The translations under genes were made by a program, and so were the position numbers. Under the pieces are notes generated by a model that saw only the letters and a list, made by a program, of their open reading frames with translations, was not told where the DNA came from and did no database searches. A stretch of DNA of 35,154 nucleotides from positions 1-35,154 of IMG/VR virus record IMGVR_UViG_3300044712_000186; one strand, 5' to 3'. This document shows, piece after piece, positions 22,816 to 29,473 of this stretch. Position 1 is the stretch's first letter. The number at the start of each line of letters is the position of its first letter. This DNA comes from a virus.

Positions 22816-22972
22816 AGTAGCTATCAGAACCGCTTGGGTGGCGTTATTTATTGTTTTGGTGGTGTTGGCTTATGGTCATGGCTACAAAAGCGGTAAACAC
22901 GCTCAATTAACGATGGATGCAGTTATGCAAATAGCTAAGTCTAATTTCAAATGCACAATGGAAATGAAATGA
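22808..22972 (+). CDS. Small membrane protein (54 residues)
   Basis: This 54-residue protein starts MTKVAIRTAW and has one membrane helix (WVALFIVLVVLAYGHGY), then a basic GYKSGKHAQ region. I start at 22808, with GGTGG 7 bases before it, not 22787. It ends with an ATGA overlap on the exonuclease. Function unknown. Confidence 0.65.
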   Translation: MTKVAIRTAWVALFIVLVVLAYGHGYKSGKHAQLTMDAVMQIAKSNFKCTMEMK

Positions 22973-23718
22973 TAATCAAACAAAAAAATAGCGAATCCTC
23001 TCATTGGTATACCAAAACTGGTGAATCAGCGTATCAAGTTGAAGCCAAGAACGGTGAGATGCGAGCCACCACCTTGCGTGATGCTCGTAAGCTAGACCTA
23101 GTGCCTAGCGTAACCACTATCTTGGGTGTGGCAGCTAAACCAGCACTCAATACTTGGTTACAGACTCAGGTGCTTTTATCAGCACTAACCTTGCCAAGAA
23201 ACCCAAACGAACCTGAAAAGGATTGGTTGGAGCGAGTCATGGCTGATTCTAAGGTTCAGGGCAAACAAGCTGCGGAGCGTGGAACGGCTATCCACGGCAT
23301 CATTGAAAGCTACTTTGAGCAAGTTTACTTACCTGAGTGGCCACAGTATGTGAAGAACATAGATAAAGCCCTTGCTAATGCGTTTGGAAGCCAGCTATGG
23401 CTATCAGAGAAGTCTTTTGCCCATGAGCTAGGGTATGGTGGGAAAATTGACCTATCAGCCCAAAATTTGGTCGTGGACTTTAAGACCAAAGAAACGGATC
23501 TTGAAAAGGTTGAGCCATATCACGAACATGAGATGCAACTGGCAGCCTATTGCGTAGGTCTTGGCTACAAACTTGAGGAATGTAGGGCAGCAATTGTATT
23601 TGTCAATGGCACTACGAATGAGGTAAAGTTATGCGAAATACCCCCTGATTCCCTGAAGTCGGCATGGGAATGCTTTACTCATTTGTTAGCGTTTTATAAG
23701 CTAAAGAACAATATTTAA
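22969..23718 (+). CDS. PD-(D/E)XK exonuclease (Cas4/RecB-like)
   Basis: This 249-residue protein resembles phage exonucleases that process DNA ends for recombination. It has ERGTAIHGIIESYF (104-116), with His109, then GYGGKIDL (155-162, Asp161), NLVVDFKTKE (166-175, Asp170 and Lys172/174) and EMQLAAYCVGLGY (188-200), which is the QxxxY motif. All PD-(D/E)XK motifs are present. I start at 22969, overlapping the previous stop as ATGA; 22951 is the upstream alternative. With the SSB-like protein it suggests an early recombination or replication module. No partner annealing protein was recognised. Confidence 0.85.
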   Translation: MIIKQKNSESSHWYTKTGESAYQVEAKNGEMRATTLRDARKLDLVPSVTTILGVAAKPALNTWLQTQVLLSALTLPRNPNEPEKDWLERVMADSKVQGKQAAERGTAIHGIIESYFEQVYLPEWPQYVKNIDKALANAFGSQLWLSEKSFAHELGYGGKIDLSAQNLVVDFKTKETDLEKVEPYHEHEMQLAAYCVGLGYKLEECRAAIVFVNGTTNEVKLCEIPPDSLKSAWECFTHLLAFYKLKNNI

Positions 23719-23727
23719 AGCGTGGTT

Positions 23728-23771
23728 AAGCCGTCAAACAAGGATGCAACAATCCAACGGTTTTACGGCTT
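23728..23771 (+). other. Long hairpin before the tRNA gene
   Basis: AAGCCGTCAAAC (23728-23739) pairs with GTTTTACGGCTT (23760-23771) over 11 of 12 positions, with a 20-base loop. GCAA and CCAACG in the loop could instead pair with CGTTGG and TTGC just downstream (23775-23784), so two exclusive folds are possible. It has only a weak T-tract, and may be an attenuator or RNA-processing signal. Confidence 0.45.
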
Positions 23772-23813
23772 TCTCGTTGGTTGCTAGTAGTTGCCAAATT
23801 GTCACGCCCCAAA

Positions 23814-23889
23814 TGCTTTGTAGCTCAGTTGGTAGAGCAACGGACTGTTAATCCGTGGGTCGCTGGTTCAAGCCCAGCCAAAGCAGCCA
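23814..23889 (+). tRNA. tRNA-Asn (GTT)
   Basis: The sequence folds as a standard 76-base tRNA with acceptor arms TGCTTTG and CAAAGCA, D arm GCTC/GAGC, anticodon stem ACGGA/TCCGT and loop CTGTTAA (anticodon GTT) and T arm GCTGG/CCAGC. Discriminator G and CCA are encoded. It closely resembles bacterial tRNA-Asn. It is the only tRNA I can see and is set in the early operon. Confidence 0.95.
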
Positions 23890-23893
23890 AATC

Positions 23894-23926
23894 TGTTGTA
23901 AATAAACAACATAGGGTTTGTCCCTA
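23894..23926 (+). other. Two back-to-back hairpins after the tRNA
   Basis: TGTTGT pairs with ACAACA (23894-23911, loop AAATAA), and TAGGG pairs with CCCTA (23912-23926, loop TTTGT). They begin 4 bases after the tRNA CCA and have no run of T, so RNA processing or stability is more likely than termination. The stretch to 24007 contains nothing else I can identify with confidence. Confidence 0.45.
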
Positions 23927-24007
23927 CAAAATAATTCTTGCATTGGTTGTTAAGTTAGCTAAACTATCAATACCGCAATGTTGTGGTGAGTAAATAAGGA
24001 GAAGCAA

Positions 24008-24205
24008 ATGAAAACATTTAAATGGGTTGTAGAGTTTGAAGTAACCGAAACTTGGGTAGCCGATGGCTTTAATATCACCCAAGGCAGAGCAATTGACATG
24101 ATGGCTAACGCATTGCCATACGCTAGTGGTGCAGAGTTCAAAGCGACTGTAGTAAAAGCACCAGACCCTAAATTAATTCGCCAAACTCAAGGTTATAAGG
24201 ATTAA
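24008..24205 (+). CDS. Conserved small phage protein (65 residues)
   Basis: This 65-residue protein begins MKTFKWVVEFEVTETWVADG and includes GRAIDMMANALPYASGAEF. I recognise it as a frequent small phage protein without known function, with a beta then helix layout. AAGGAG stands 6 bases before the ATG. It ends two bases before the next gene. Confidence 0.75.
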   Translation: MKTFKWVVEFEVTETWVADGFNITQGRAIDMMANALPYASGAEFKATVVKAPDPKLIRQTQGYKD

Positions 24206-24207
24206 TC

Positions 24208-24411
24208 ATGGAAAACTTTGAATACGATTATGACGGTATCAAACTTGATATTGGTTACTACACAGAAGATGGTGATTCTAGTGTAGGTCTGCATGGCACA
24301 CAGGTGTTTATTGAAGGCATCTGCCACAAAGGTGAGGACATCTACGAGTTGATCAGCGAGTCCACACGCAAATTTCTAGAAGAACGATTAATGGAGTATG
24401 TAAATGGTTGA
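24208..24411 (+). CDS. Hypothetical acidic protein (67 residues)
   Basis: This 67-residue acidic protein has NFEYDYDGIKLDIGYYTEDG, then VGLHGTQVFIEGI and a helical end with STRKFLEERLMEY. I do not recognise a family. Its last 8 bases overlap the start of the tiny membrane frame at 24404. It shares an operon with small early proteins. Confidence 0.68.
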   Translation: MENFEYDYDGIKLDIGYYTEDGDSSVGLHGTQVFIEGICHKGEDIYELISESTRKFLEERLMEYVNG

Positions 24412-24493
24412 TATTCTAAAAGGTTTGTTTTTGGGTGTTTGTTTCTTTGTTGTTCCTTTAACAGTATGGGTAATCCGCACAGGGGGTCTTTAA
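24404..24493 (+). CDS. Tiny membrane protein (29 residues)
   Basis: This 29-residue frame encodes one membrane helix (LKGLFLGVCFFVVPLTVWVI). It starts inside the end of the preceding gene and ends one base before the next ATG, the same tight packing seen elsewhere in the operon. Only its hydrophobic nature and coupling support it. Function unknown. Confidence 0.5.
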   Translation: MVDILKGLFLGVCFFVVPLTVWVIRTGGL

Positions 24494-24494
24494 T

Positions 24495-24692
24495 ATGAAT
24501 CAAAAAGAGATGGTGTTAGCTCACTTTAAAAAGCGTAAATCAATCACTAGCTGGGAAGCTATCCAAAAGTATGGCATCACACGCCTAGCCGATGTAATCT
24601 TTAGACTAAAAGATAGCCATAACATTGTTGCCACGATTCAAACCGCTGAAGGTAAGCGTTGGGCTAAATATACTTACATGGGGGTCAAATGA
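24495..24692 (+). CDS. Small helix-turn-helix protein
   Basis: This 65-residue protein resembles a phage HTH domain (HTH_39 type): MNQKEMVLAHFKKRKSITSW, then EAIQKYGITRLADVIFRLKD and GKRWAKYTYMG. A recognition helix would lie in ITRLADVIFRL. GGGGG stands 8 bases before the ATG. Probable DNA-binding regulator; target unknown. Confidence 0.78.
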   Translation: MNQKEMVLAHFKKRKSITSWEAIQKYGITRLADVIFRLKDSHNIVATIQTAEGKRWAKYTYMGVK

Positions 24693-24859
24693 TGCGACTT
24701 GACAATATCAACTGGAAATATACGCCAGCTGCCAAGACCAATATTGCAGAAACATTGCGTAGACTTGGCTTTGAGCCACCTAGCGAAGATAAGCGGTATC
24801 AAGAGAAATGGGCAAGATACCGCAACGCTTTAGCTATTAACGAAACTAAGCACTCTTAG
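24689..24859 (+). CDS. Small conserved early protein (56 residues)
   Basis: This 56-residue frame starts at one of two ATGs in the preceding stop (ATGATG, 24689 or 24692) and has RLDNINWKYTPAAKTNIAET, then LRRLGFEPPSEDKRYQEKW and YRNALAI. It looks like a genuine small phage protein of unknown function. It is the last + strand gene and overlaps the end of the convergent endolysin gene by 14 bases. No terminator is visible at this convergence. Confidence 0.65.
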   Translation: MMRLDNINWKYTPAAKTNIAETLRRLGFEPPSEDKRYQEKWARYRNALAINETKHS

Positions 24860-25307
24860 CGTATTCTTCAGCAGTCAAGATTCCTGATACATATTTATTC
24901 TGCGGTTTAAATATGGTCAGGAATTGGTTTCTCATTTCAGGTGCAAAAGATACATGAACCCAACGACCAAACTCATGGATAACCTGATCTACCTGAATAT
25001 CTGAATCTTTCAAGGCTTTAGCCACGGCATAAGGGTCACCATAGCTAGGGCATACAAAGTCAATAGCCCACCCATCCATGTGGCTTGATTTAGCAGCACC
25101 ACCAATCGCTTGATTAACAGCTGGTAGGCGTAACCATGAATTCACACGAATTGGCTTGCCTAAAAGCTTTCTGATGGCTTCCATGCCTTCTGCTGCCTTC
25201 TTCATATTATCCAACTGCTCAGGGCTTGGTTCGTTAGGTATACCCAAACGCACAGCAGTTTCGCTAAATGTGGCTTCTTCTAAGGTGAAATTGGTTGATA
25301 AGTTCAT
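24846..25307 (-). CDS. Endolysin, M15-family peptidase
   Basis: This 153-residue protein is a zinc peptidase of the D-Ala-D-Ala carboxypeptidase type that cuts peptidoglycan. It has RVNSWLRLPAVNQAIGGAA (54-72), then SSHMDGWAIDF (74-84; His76 and Asp83 are zinc ligands) and WVHVSF (116-121; His118). It has no signal peptide, so it needs the holin to reach the wall. It overlaps the holin gene as ATGA and is the last gene of the - strand transcript. Confidence 0.92.
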   Translation of the reverse strand: MNLSTNFTLEEATFSETAVRLGIPNEPSPEQLDNMKKAAEGMEAIRKLLGKPIRVNSWLRLPAVNQAIGGAAKSSHMDGWAIDFVCPSYGDPYAVAKALKDSDIQVDQVIHEFGRWVHVSFAPEMRNQFLTIFKPQNKYVSGILTAEEYAKSA

Positions 25308-25804
25308 TTTTTCATCATTCCTTTAATTTCTTCGGTCTTTTCTTTAGAGCCTTGGCTTGATCCAAAGTAGTAAGACAAGACCTGAGTTGCAGAACTAGAC
25401 AAGAATCCCAAAGCAAAAATAATGATGTTTTCTTGGCTATCAGGGAAATCCACAAAGAATATCAAGCCAGTCATAATCATTGAGCCTGACAAAGTGCCAA
25501 GGGCTAAGATAGAAGCAATGTTTTTAGTGATGAAATGCACATCTGACTTAGCCATTTCAATCTCACGATTGCGAGCAGAATTGCGGTCTTGAGCATCAAT
25601 CTTGGCAAACTCCAACTCCATCTCTTTTAGCTTGTTTAGCTTCTCAGGATCAGCAATGAGGGCTTTGGTCACGCCTTCTACAGTTTTGTCATCTAGACCT
25701 AGCTTGTCAGCAATCATAGATACGGCAGCACCACCTAATGGCCCAGCCACCGCAGTCGCTAATGCTGGTGCAGTCGCTTTTAATAATGTTAGTAAGTTAT
25801 CCAT
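25304..25804 (-). CDS. Holin (3TM-type)
   Basis: This 166-residue protein has an N-terminal Ala-rich stretch (LKATAPALATAVAGPLGGAA), a soluble helical middle and two or three C-terminal hydrophobic segments (KNIASILALGTLSGSMIM, then NIIIFALGFLSSSATQVL). It ends in a charged tail. The pattern is that of GTA-type 3TM holins. It lies between the endolysin and a coiled-coil membrane protein, as expected for a lysis cassette. Confidence 0.78.
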   Translation of the reverse strand: MDNLLTLLKATAPALATAVAGPLGGAAVSMIADKLGLDDKTVEGVTKALIADPEKLNKLKEMELEFAKIDAQDRNSARNREIEMAKSDVHFITKNIASILALGTLSGSMIMTGLIFFVDFPDSQENIIIFALGFLSSSATQVLSYYFGSSQGSKEKTEEIKGMMKK

Positions 25805-26244
25805 TAGTTCCCCAATCGGTTAGAAGTTGCTCGTTTGATGGCGTTTAGCTCAGATTTCATGGCTTCACCAAGAATCTTAAGTTCTTGCGTAGTCATACGC
25901 TCTACGGCATCAGCTTTGGCTTTGGCTTGCTTAGAATCCAATACGGCATCGGTCAATCGGTCTTGAGCCTTACCAATCTGATCACCTTGAGCCTGTAGTC
26001 TTTCACGCAAAGTTTGGTTATCACGCTCTAAACTGGCTACTTTTGACTTGTATTCGCTAAATTGCTCAACAATCTCTGTGAACTGAGAAAGGGCATCCTT
26101 GGCTTTATTTAGTTCGGTAATAGCGGTATAGCCTAAACCAAAAACAAATGGAATGGCAGTACCTAAAAAGCCCAATACGATGGCGTTTTCTCTTGCGAAC
26201 TTGATTGCGGACTCAATCTTGTCTAATTTATCACTATCACTCAT
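25804..26244 (-). CDS. Spanin-like membrane-anchored coiled-coil protein
   Basis: This 146-residue protein has an N-terminal membrane segment (residues about 20-40, VLGFLGTAIPFVFGLGY) and a long periplasmic coiled coil (about 48-120) with ASLERDNQTLRERLQAQ and KADAVERMTTQELK. This is the layout of an inner-membrane spanin. An overlapping lipoprotein partner is not evident. It might instead be a fibre or holin-associated protein; the spanin call is inferred from shape and place. Confidence 0.6.
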   Translation of the reverse strand: MSDSDKLDKIESAIKFARENAIVLGFLGTAIPFVFGLGYTAITELNKAKDALSQFTEIVEQFSEYKSKVASLERDNQTLRERLQAQGDQIGKAQDRLTDAVLDSKQAKAKADAVERMTTQELKILGEAMKSELNAIKRATSNRLGN

Positions 26245-27233
26245 TGCTCTAACTCCACAGCATCACTAGCGATGCGTTTTAATTTATCGGCTTGGTTGGG
26301 GTTAAACAATGAACCGTTAGTGATTAAGTCCATGTATGTTTGTTGCATGATTTTAATATCATTTGGTAGTTCTTGACCAATATTTAGGTCAGGAAATACA
26401 TTAGGTTGTGTGATTGGCTTAGAAAATAGCTCCAACGACAACGCAAGGGGTATAGTCTTGATGCTGAATGGGCTTTTTGGTGTAGGGGTTGCCGATGTAG
26501 CTGAGGTTGTCTGAGAAGCTGTCCCCTTTGCATCCGTCTGGGCAGTCAATGACGGAGCAGAGCTTACCATTGTCTGGGCAGATAAGCCATCCGTTGTCGT
26601 TGGGCTGTTGGGCACAGTTGTTTGGGGTGCAGTTACACTCGGTGTTGGAGTTATTAACGCATTGATGGGACTTACAGGCGAAACAGGACTCGCTATATTG
26701 GTCGGATTTGTTACTGACTTTGTACAAGTATTCTGTGTTGTTGTCCATGTGCCACTCCAAATTGGTTGCCCATACGGATTAGGGCAAGTTGATGTTTGTA
26801 CTTGCGTAATTGATCCAACATAACCTACTTGGCAAGAGAGCGTTTGGCTTTGGGTGCTGACTTGGCAACTTGGGGGGTTGGGCGTACAGGTGTTTTGCGT
26901 TGTTTGCCATTCTGTCCAAGTGTTTTGGGGGCAGATTTTGGTTCTGCTTTGCGTGATGATGCCTGAGTAGTTGATGGGGCAGCTTTGCGTTTGGAACTGG
27001 GTTTCTTGGTTGCAGATTTGGGGGGCTTGGTAGATGCTACCGCAGAAGGCTTGTTGCCAGCTTGTGGAGTACGCACCTTGTTGGCAAGCCCAGCAGTCTG
27101 CGTTGGCGGTACAGGCTTGTCCAAAGGTTGGGTTTGGTGACCAAGAAGTCGTGCAATAACACGCTTGAGCCAAAGCATCACTTGACCTCAGTAGGCTTAG
27201 TAGCAACAGTAGATAGAGGGGGTACTTTGCCAT
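26241..27233 (-). CDS. Secreted cysteine-rich protein with thrombospondin-like repeats
   Basis: This 330-residue protein has a clear signal peptide (MAKYPLYLLLLLSLLRSSDA, then LAQ) and mature Cys-rich domains. Residues 74-116 and 123-170 are two repeats of the form C, then SCPINYSGIITQ or SCQVGYVGSITQ, C, a Trp pair and TTQNTC, like thrombospondin type 1. A Pro/Ser/Thr-rich linker and an alpha-helical C-terminus follow. I start at 27233, with GAGAAG 4 bases before it. Function unknown; it would be a secreted partner in lysis or a virion surface protein. A basic 118-codon frame overlaps its 5' half. Confidence 0.72.
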   Translation of the reverse strand: MAKYPLYLLLLLSLLRSSDALAQACYCTTSWSPNPTFGQACTANADCWACQQGAYSTSWQQAFCGSIYQAPQICNQETQFQTQSCPINYSGIITQSRTKICPQNTWTEWQTTQNTCTPNPPSCQVSTQSQTLSCQVGYVGSITQVQTSTCPNPYGQPIWSGTWTTTQNTCTKSVTNPTNIASPVSPVSPINALITPTPSVTAPQTTVPNSPTTTDGLSAQTMVSSAPSLTAQTDAKGTASQTTSATSATPTPKSPFSIKTIPLALSLELFSKPITQPNVFPDLNIGQELPNDIKIMQQTYMDLITNGSLFNPNQADKLKRIASDAVELEQ

Positions 27234-27660
27234 AGAGCTTCTCAAATTTCTCAGGGTTTTTCTTAATCCAAGCATCTCTAGCAGCATCACCAATCAACCC
27301 ATCAATAGGGCATGGAGTACCTGACATCAACATAGCATCCCAAACCCTTTGGTCAGCACATAAAGTCGCTACAGCAGCTACTTTTAGACCAAGGTCATTG
27401 AGTGTTTTGGCAATCTTGATTCGTTCACAGTTAGCATCGGTATAGACTGTGCCACCTGATACTCCGATAACAGTAGAAGATACTGCACCGCTTACAGGAA
27501 TACCGCATACATCTTGGCTAAAAGCTGACATTGATGGTGCAATGGCTGAAGGCACAGGTTGGCCTTTGTAGTTCATTTCCATCACAGTAGTTTGAGCTTT
27601 GGCGTTGTAAGCAAATGCTACGCCAATCAATACCGCCCAAATAAAGAGTATTTCTCTCAT
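27178..27660 (-). CDS. Secreted protein in the lysis cassette (160 residues)
   Basis: This 160-residue protein has a signal peptide (ILFIWAVLIGVAFAYNAKAQ) and a mature domain with four cysteines (DVCGIP, ANCERI, TLCADQ and TPCPID), consistent with disulphides. I do not know its family function. The ATG at 27660 overlaps the stop of the 21-residue peptide (ATGA), so this start is preferred to 27750. It overlaps the Cys-rich secreted protein's start region by 56 bases. It could be a lysis accessory acting in the periplasm. Confidence 0.68.
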   Translation of the reverse strand: MREILFIWAVLIGVAFAYNAKAQTTVMEMNYKGQPVPSAIAPSMSAFSQDVCGIPVSGAVSSTVIGVSGGTVYTDANCERIKIAKTLNDLGLKVAAVATLCADQRVWDAMLMSGTPCPIDGLIGDAARDAWIKKNPEKFEKLYGKVPPLSTVATKPTEVK

Positions 27661-27722
27661 GCAATAACCCAAGCTAATAATCCGCCAATAACAAGACCAA
27701 TGATGAATATAAGCAGATTCAC
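27657..27722 (-). CDS. Tiny membrane peptide (21 residues)
   Basis: This frame encodes 21 residues, nearly all one helix (NLLIFIIGLVIGGLLAWVIA), starting with GTG. Its start overlaps the preceding stop as GTGA and its stop overlaps the next ATG as ATGA. This double coupling and hydrophobicity are strong signs of a real gene. It could be a small holin modulator or antiholin. Confidence 0.6.
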   Translation of the reverse strand: MNLLIFIIGLVIGGLLAWVIA

Positions 27723-27946
27723 TTAACCCACCAATGAAGAACCCATCCACCTACGGTAGATAAAACAGAAAGCATACCAATCGCTAACCAACCAGCACCT
27801 TTTTGTTGGGCTTGGTTGTCAAGCAATTTCTCAATGTTGCTTTCCATCTTGTCAATCTTCTTTTCTAGGGCTTCAAACTTAGCTTCGTAGTTTTCTACCT
27901 TTTGCCAAAGAACACCGTACTTAACAGGGTCAATCTCAAAAGACAT
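27719..27946 (-). CDS. XhlA-like holin-associated protein
   Basis: This 75-residue protein has an N-terminal coiled coil (YEAKFEALEKKIDKMESNIE) and one C-terminal membrane helix (GWLAIGMLSVLSTVGGWVL). That layout matches XhlA-like or DUF7201-type phage proteins associated with holins. AAAGG stands 8 bases before the ATG. It lies upstream of the tiny peptide in the lysis cassette. Confidence 0.7.
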   Translation of the reverse strand: MSFEIDPVKYGVLWQKVENYEAKFEALEKKIDKMESNIEKLLDNQAQQKGAGWLAIGMLSVLSTVGGWVLHWWVK

Positions 27947-27949
27947 TGG

Positions 27950-28120
27950 TTAAGCCTTTAAAGCATCAATCTGAGCTTGCAGTTTAGCAATCTGTTCTTC
28001 TTTAGTTGGCTGAGAAGCTAACCATTCTTGATACTGAGCTTGAGCTTGAGCAATTTCTTCAGCAGTAAGTTCAACAACTTTGCGTTCACCAGTAATAACA
28101 TCAATTTCTATTCTGTTCAT
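27950..28120 (-). CDS. Small phage protein (56 residues)
   Basis: This 56-residue protein has MNRIEIDVITGERKVVELTA, then a helical EEIAQAQAQYQEWLAS and ends IAKLQAQIDALKA, a coiled-coil tail. It is a frequent small protein next to tail-fibre genes in phages. GAG stands 6 bases before the ATG, right after the 174-residue protein's stop. Function unknown. Confidence 0.75.
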   Translation of the reverse strand: MNRIEIDVITGERKVVELTAEEIAQAQAQYQEWLASQPTKEEQIAKLQAQIDALKA

Positions 28121-28123
28121 GGT

Positions 28124-28648
28124 TTACTCGTATGAAATATTGATTGTGCCGTTATCAAAAGTATCTGTACCATTAGATGTAGTGATGCGTAATCTATTTA
28201 ATGTTCCAGCTAAAGATTTAGAACCACTTGAAAAGGTTGAATATGCTCTATCTGATTGTGATGCAACTCCTGCAGCAACCCATGTATTTGTTGCTGCATT
28301 CAATAAAGATATAGTTACACTCCCACTTAATACTACTGTTGAAGAATTATCAGGATAAAGTCCAAAGCCAGCAGTAACATTTACACCATTAGCAGCACTA
28401 CTACTAATTCCTGATGAAGAACCCAAATATCCACTTGTTTCTACTCCGCCAGATGGCCCAATTTGGATTAAATATGGTACAGAGCTACCATTAGTGCTAA
28501 CAGCACTAAACATTACAGTAACTCGCTTAACCCAAGATGGAATTGAAGTAAAATCTACAGAAGTACCACTTGTAGTTACAGCAGTACCCAATACAAAAGC
28601 ACCTGAGTTATCTTGAACACCTGTTGTACCGTTAAGGACTAATGGCAT
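28124..28648 (-). CDS. Tail fibre-like protein (174 residues)
   Basis: This 174-residue beta-rich protein begins MPLVLNGTTGVQDNSGAFVL, a familiar start for phage fibre proteins, and continues with SIPSWVKRVTVMFSAVSTNG, then the end SNGTDTFDNGTINISYE. It is probably a distal fibre or receptor-binding component. Its neighbour proteins are small fibre-associated proteins, supporting the call. The receptor cannot be deduced. Confidence 0.75.
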   Translation of the reverse strand: MPLVLNGTTGVQDNSGAFVLGTAVTTSGTSVDFTSIPSWVKRVTVMFSAVSTNGSSVPYLIQIGPSGGVETSGYLGSSSGISSSAANGVNVTAGFGLYPDNSSTVVLSGSVTISLLNAATNTWVAAGVASQSDRAYSTFSSGSKSLAGTLNRLRITTSNGTDTFDNGTINISYE

Positions 28649-28650
28649 GA

Positions 28651-28878
28651 TTAAACTCCAGCTTTAAGACTGCGTAATTCTTCCAATGTTGTTGCAGAAT
28701 CAGCCAAAGTCGTAATATCACGAAGTCTTTGCTTTTCAGCAACAATCGCAGAAGTGTCTGCACCTTCTTCTTGTGCTCTTTGGAAAGCTACATCTTGAGC
28801 TTGCAACAAAGGTGTGCGTTCTGCTCTTAGACGGTCTTTGGTAATTGATTTGGCTTTTTCTAAGTTAATGGTAATCAT
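28651..28878 (-). CDS. Tail fibre-associated protein (75 residues)
   Basis: This 75-residue helical protein starts MITINLEKAKSITKDRLRAE, and continues with RTPLLQAQDVAFQRAQEEGA. I recognise it as a small family encoded beside phage fibres, possibly a chaperone. The ATG at 28878 was chosen, with GGAG about 9 bases before it and an overlap with the previous stop (ATGA); 28893 is the alternative. Confidence 0.78.
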   Translation of the reverse strand: MITINLEKAKSITKDRLRAERTPLLQAQDVAFQRAQEEGADTSAIVAEKQRLRDITTLADSATTLEELRSLKAGV

Positions 28879-29051
28879 GCTGTGTACTCCCATGCGTTAC
28901 GGAATGTTCTGTCTGTTGGAATTTCAGATGCTTCTACAATCTTGTATGGCTTGCCTTCAGGTACATCTTTAATTGCTGCTTCAACAGATACTGCTGGAAT
29001 AATGATAGCTACGCCACCATCTTCAGTTGGGTAAATAATTCTTTGGTTCAT
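28875..29051 (-). CDS. Conserved small phage protein beside tail fibres (58 residues)
   Basis: This 58-residue frame starts MNQRIIYPTEDGGVAIIIPA, then has KDVPEGKPYKIVEASEIPTD and ends RTFRNAWEYTA. It is a very common small phage protein of unknown function near fibre genes. GGAG stands 7 bases before the ATG, and its stop overlaps the next start as ATGA. Confidence 0.82.
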   Translation of the reverse strand: MNQRIIYPTEDGGVAIIIPAVSVEAAIKDVPEGKPYKIVEASEIPTDRTFRNAWEYTA

Positions 29052-29074
29052 GGTTTACTCCTTAATAAATTTGG

Positions 29075-29464
29075 TTAGCGAAATACTGCAACATTAAAAT
29101 ACTTCACATCAAGGTCGGCATTGCTGAAAGACCCTGAAGTAACTCGCACCGCAGTTGTAGTAGGAGCTACCTCTGCTCCACTTGCATTGTTTCTATTGAT
29201 AGAAACGATACTTTTAGCAGTATTTCCGTCAAGAACACCATTTGCACAAACAACAGAATAATTTGCATCTGCAAAAGCATTGGTAAAATTAACTGTGTAA
29301 TCGCCAGTACCATTATCAGTAATACTGCTTACATTGTAAGAAGCCCTGATAGCTACTGTGCCTGTTCCATTAAAATTAACCCAAGCCTTTGCACCGTTAA
29401 TCACATTGGCTGTGCTAGTGCTTATTGTTCCGTTTGATAGTGTTTGAGCTACTAAAGTAGACAT
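29075..29464 (-). CDS. Tail fibre-like protein A (tandem paralogue)
   Basis: This 129-residue beta-rich protein has KAWVNFNGTGTVAIRASYNV, then SSITDNGTGDYTVNFTNAF and NYSVVCANG. It is a common phage fibre or neck-fibre family. Its neighbour at 29474-29863 has the same core, so they arose by duplication. The N-terminal SNGTISTSTA part is distinct. Likely part of a distal fibre. Confidence 0.78.
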   Translation of the reverse strand: MSTLVAQTLSNGTISTSTANVINGAKAWVNFNGTGTVAIRASYNVSSITDNGTGDYTVNFTNAFADANYSVVCANGVLDGNTAKSIVSINRNNASGAEVAPTTTAVRVTSGSFSNADLDVKYFNVAVFR

Positions 29465-29473
29465 GATTTATCC

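Noticed and set aside
23814-23889. tRNA as a phage attachment site
   Set aside because: No integrase lies nearby, the tRNA is intact in the early operon, and no partial duplicate of its 3' end was seen.
23781-23993. 70-codon + strand frame across the tRNA gene
   Set aside because: It reads through the complete tRNA-Asn, and the apparent protein is the translation of the tRNA sequence.
24840-24870. Bidirectional terminator at the convergence of early operon and endolysin
   Set aside because: The genes overlap by 14 bases and no stem with a T-tract can be found.
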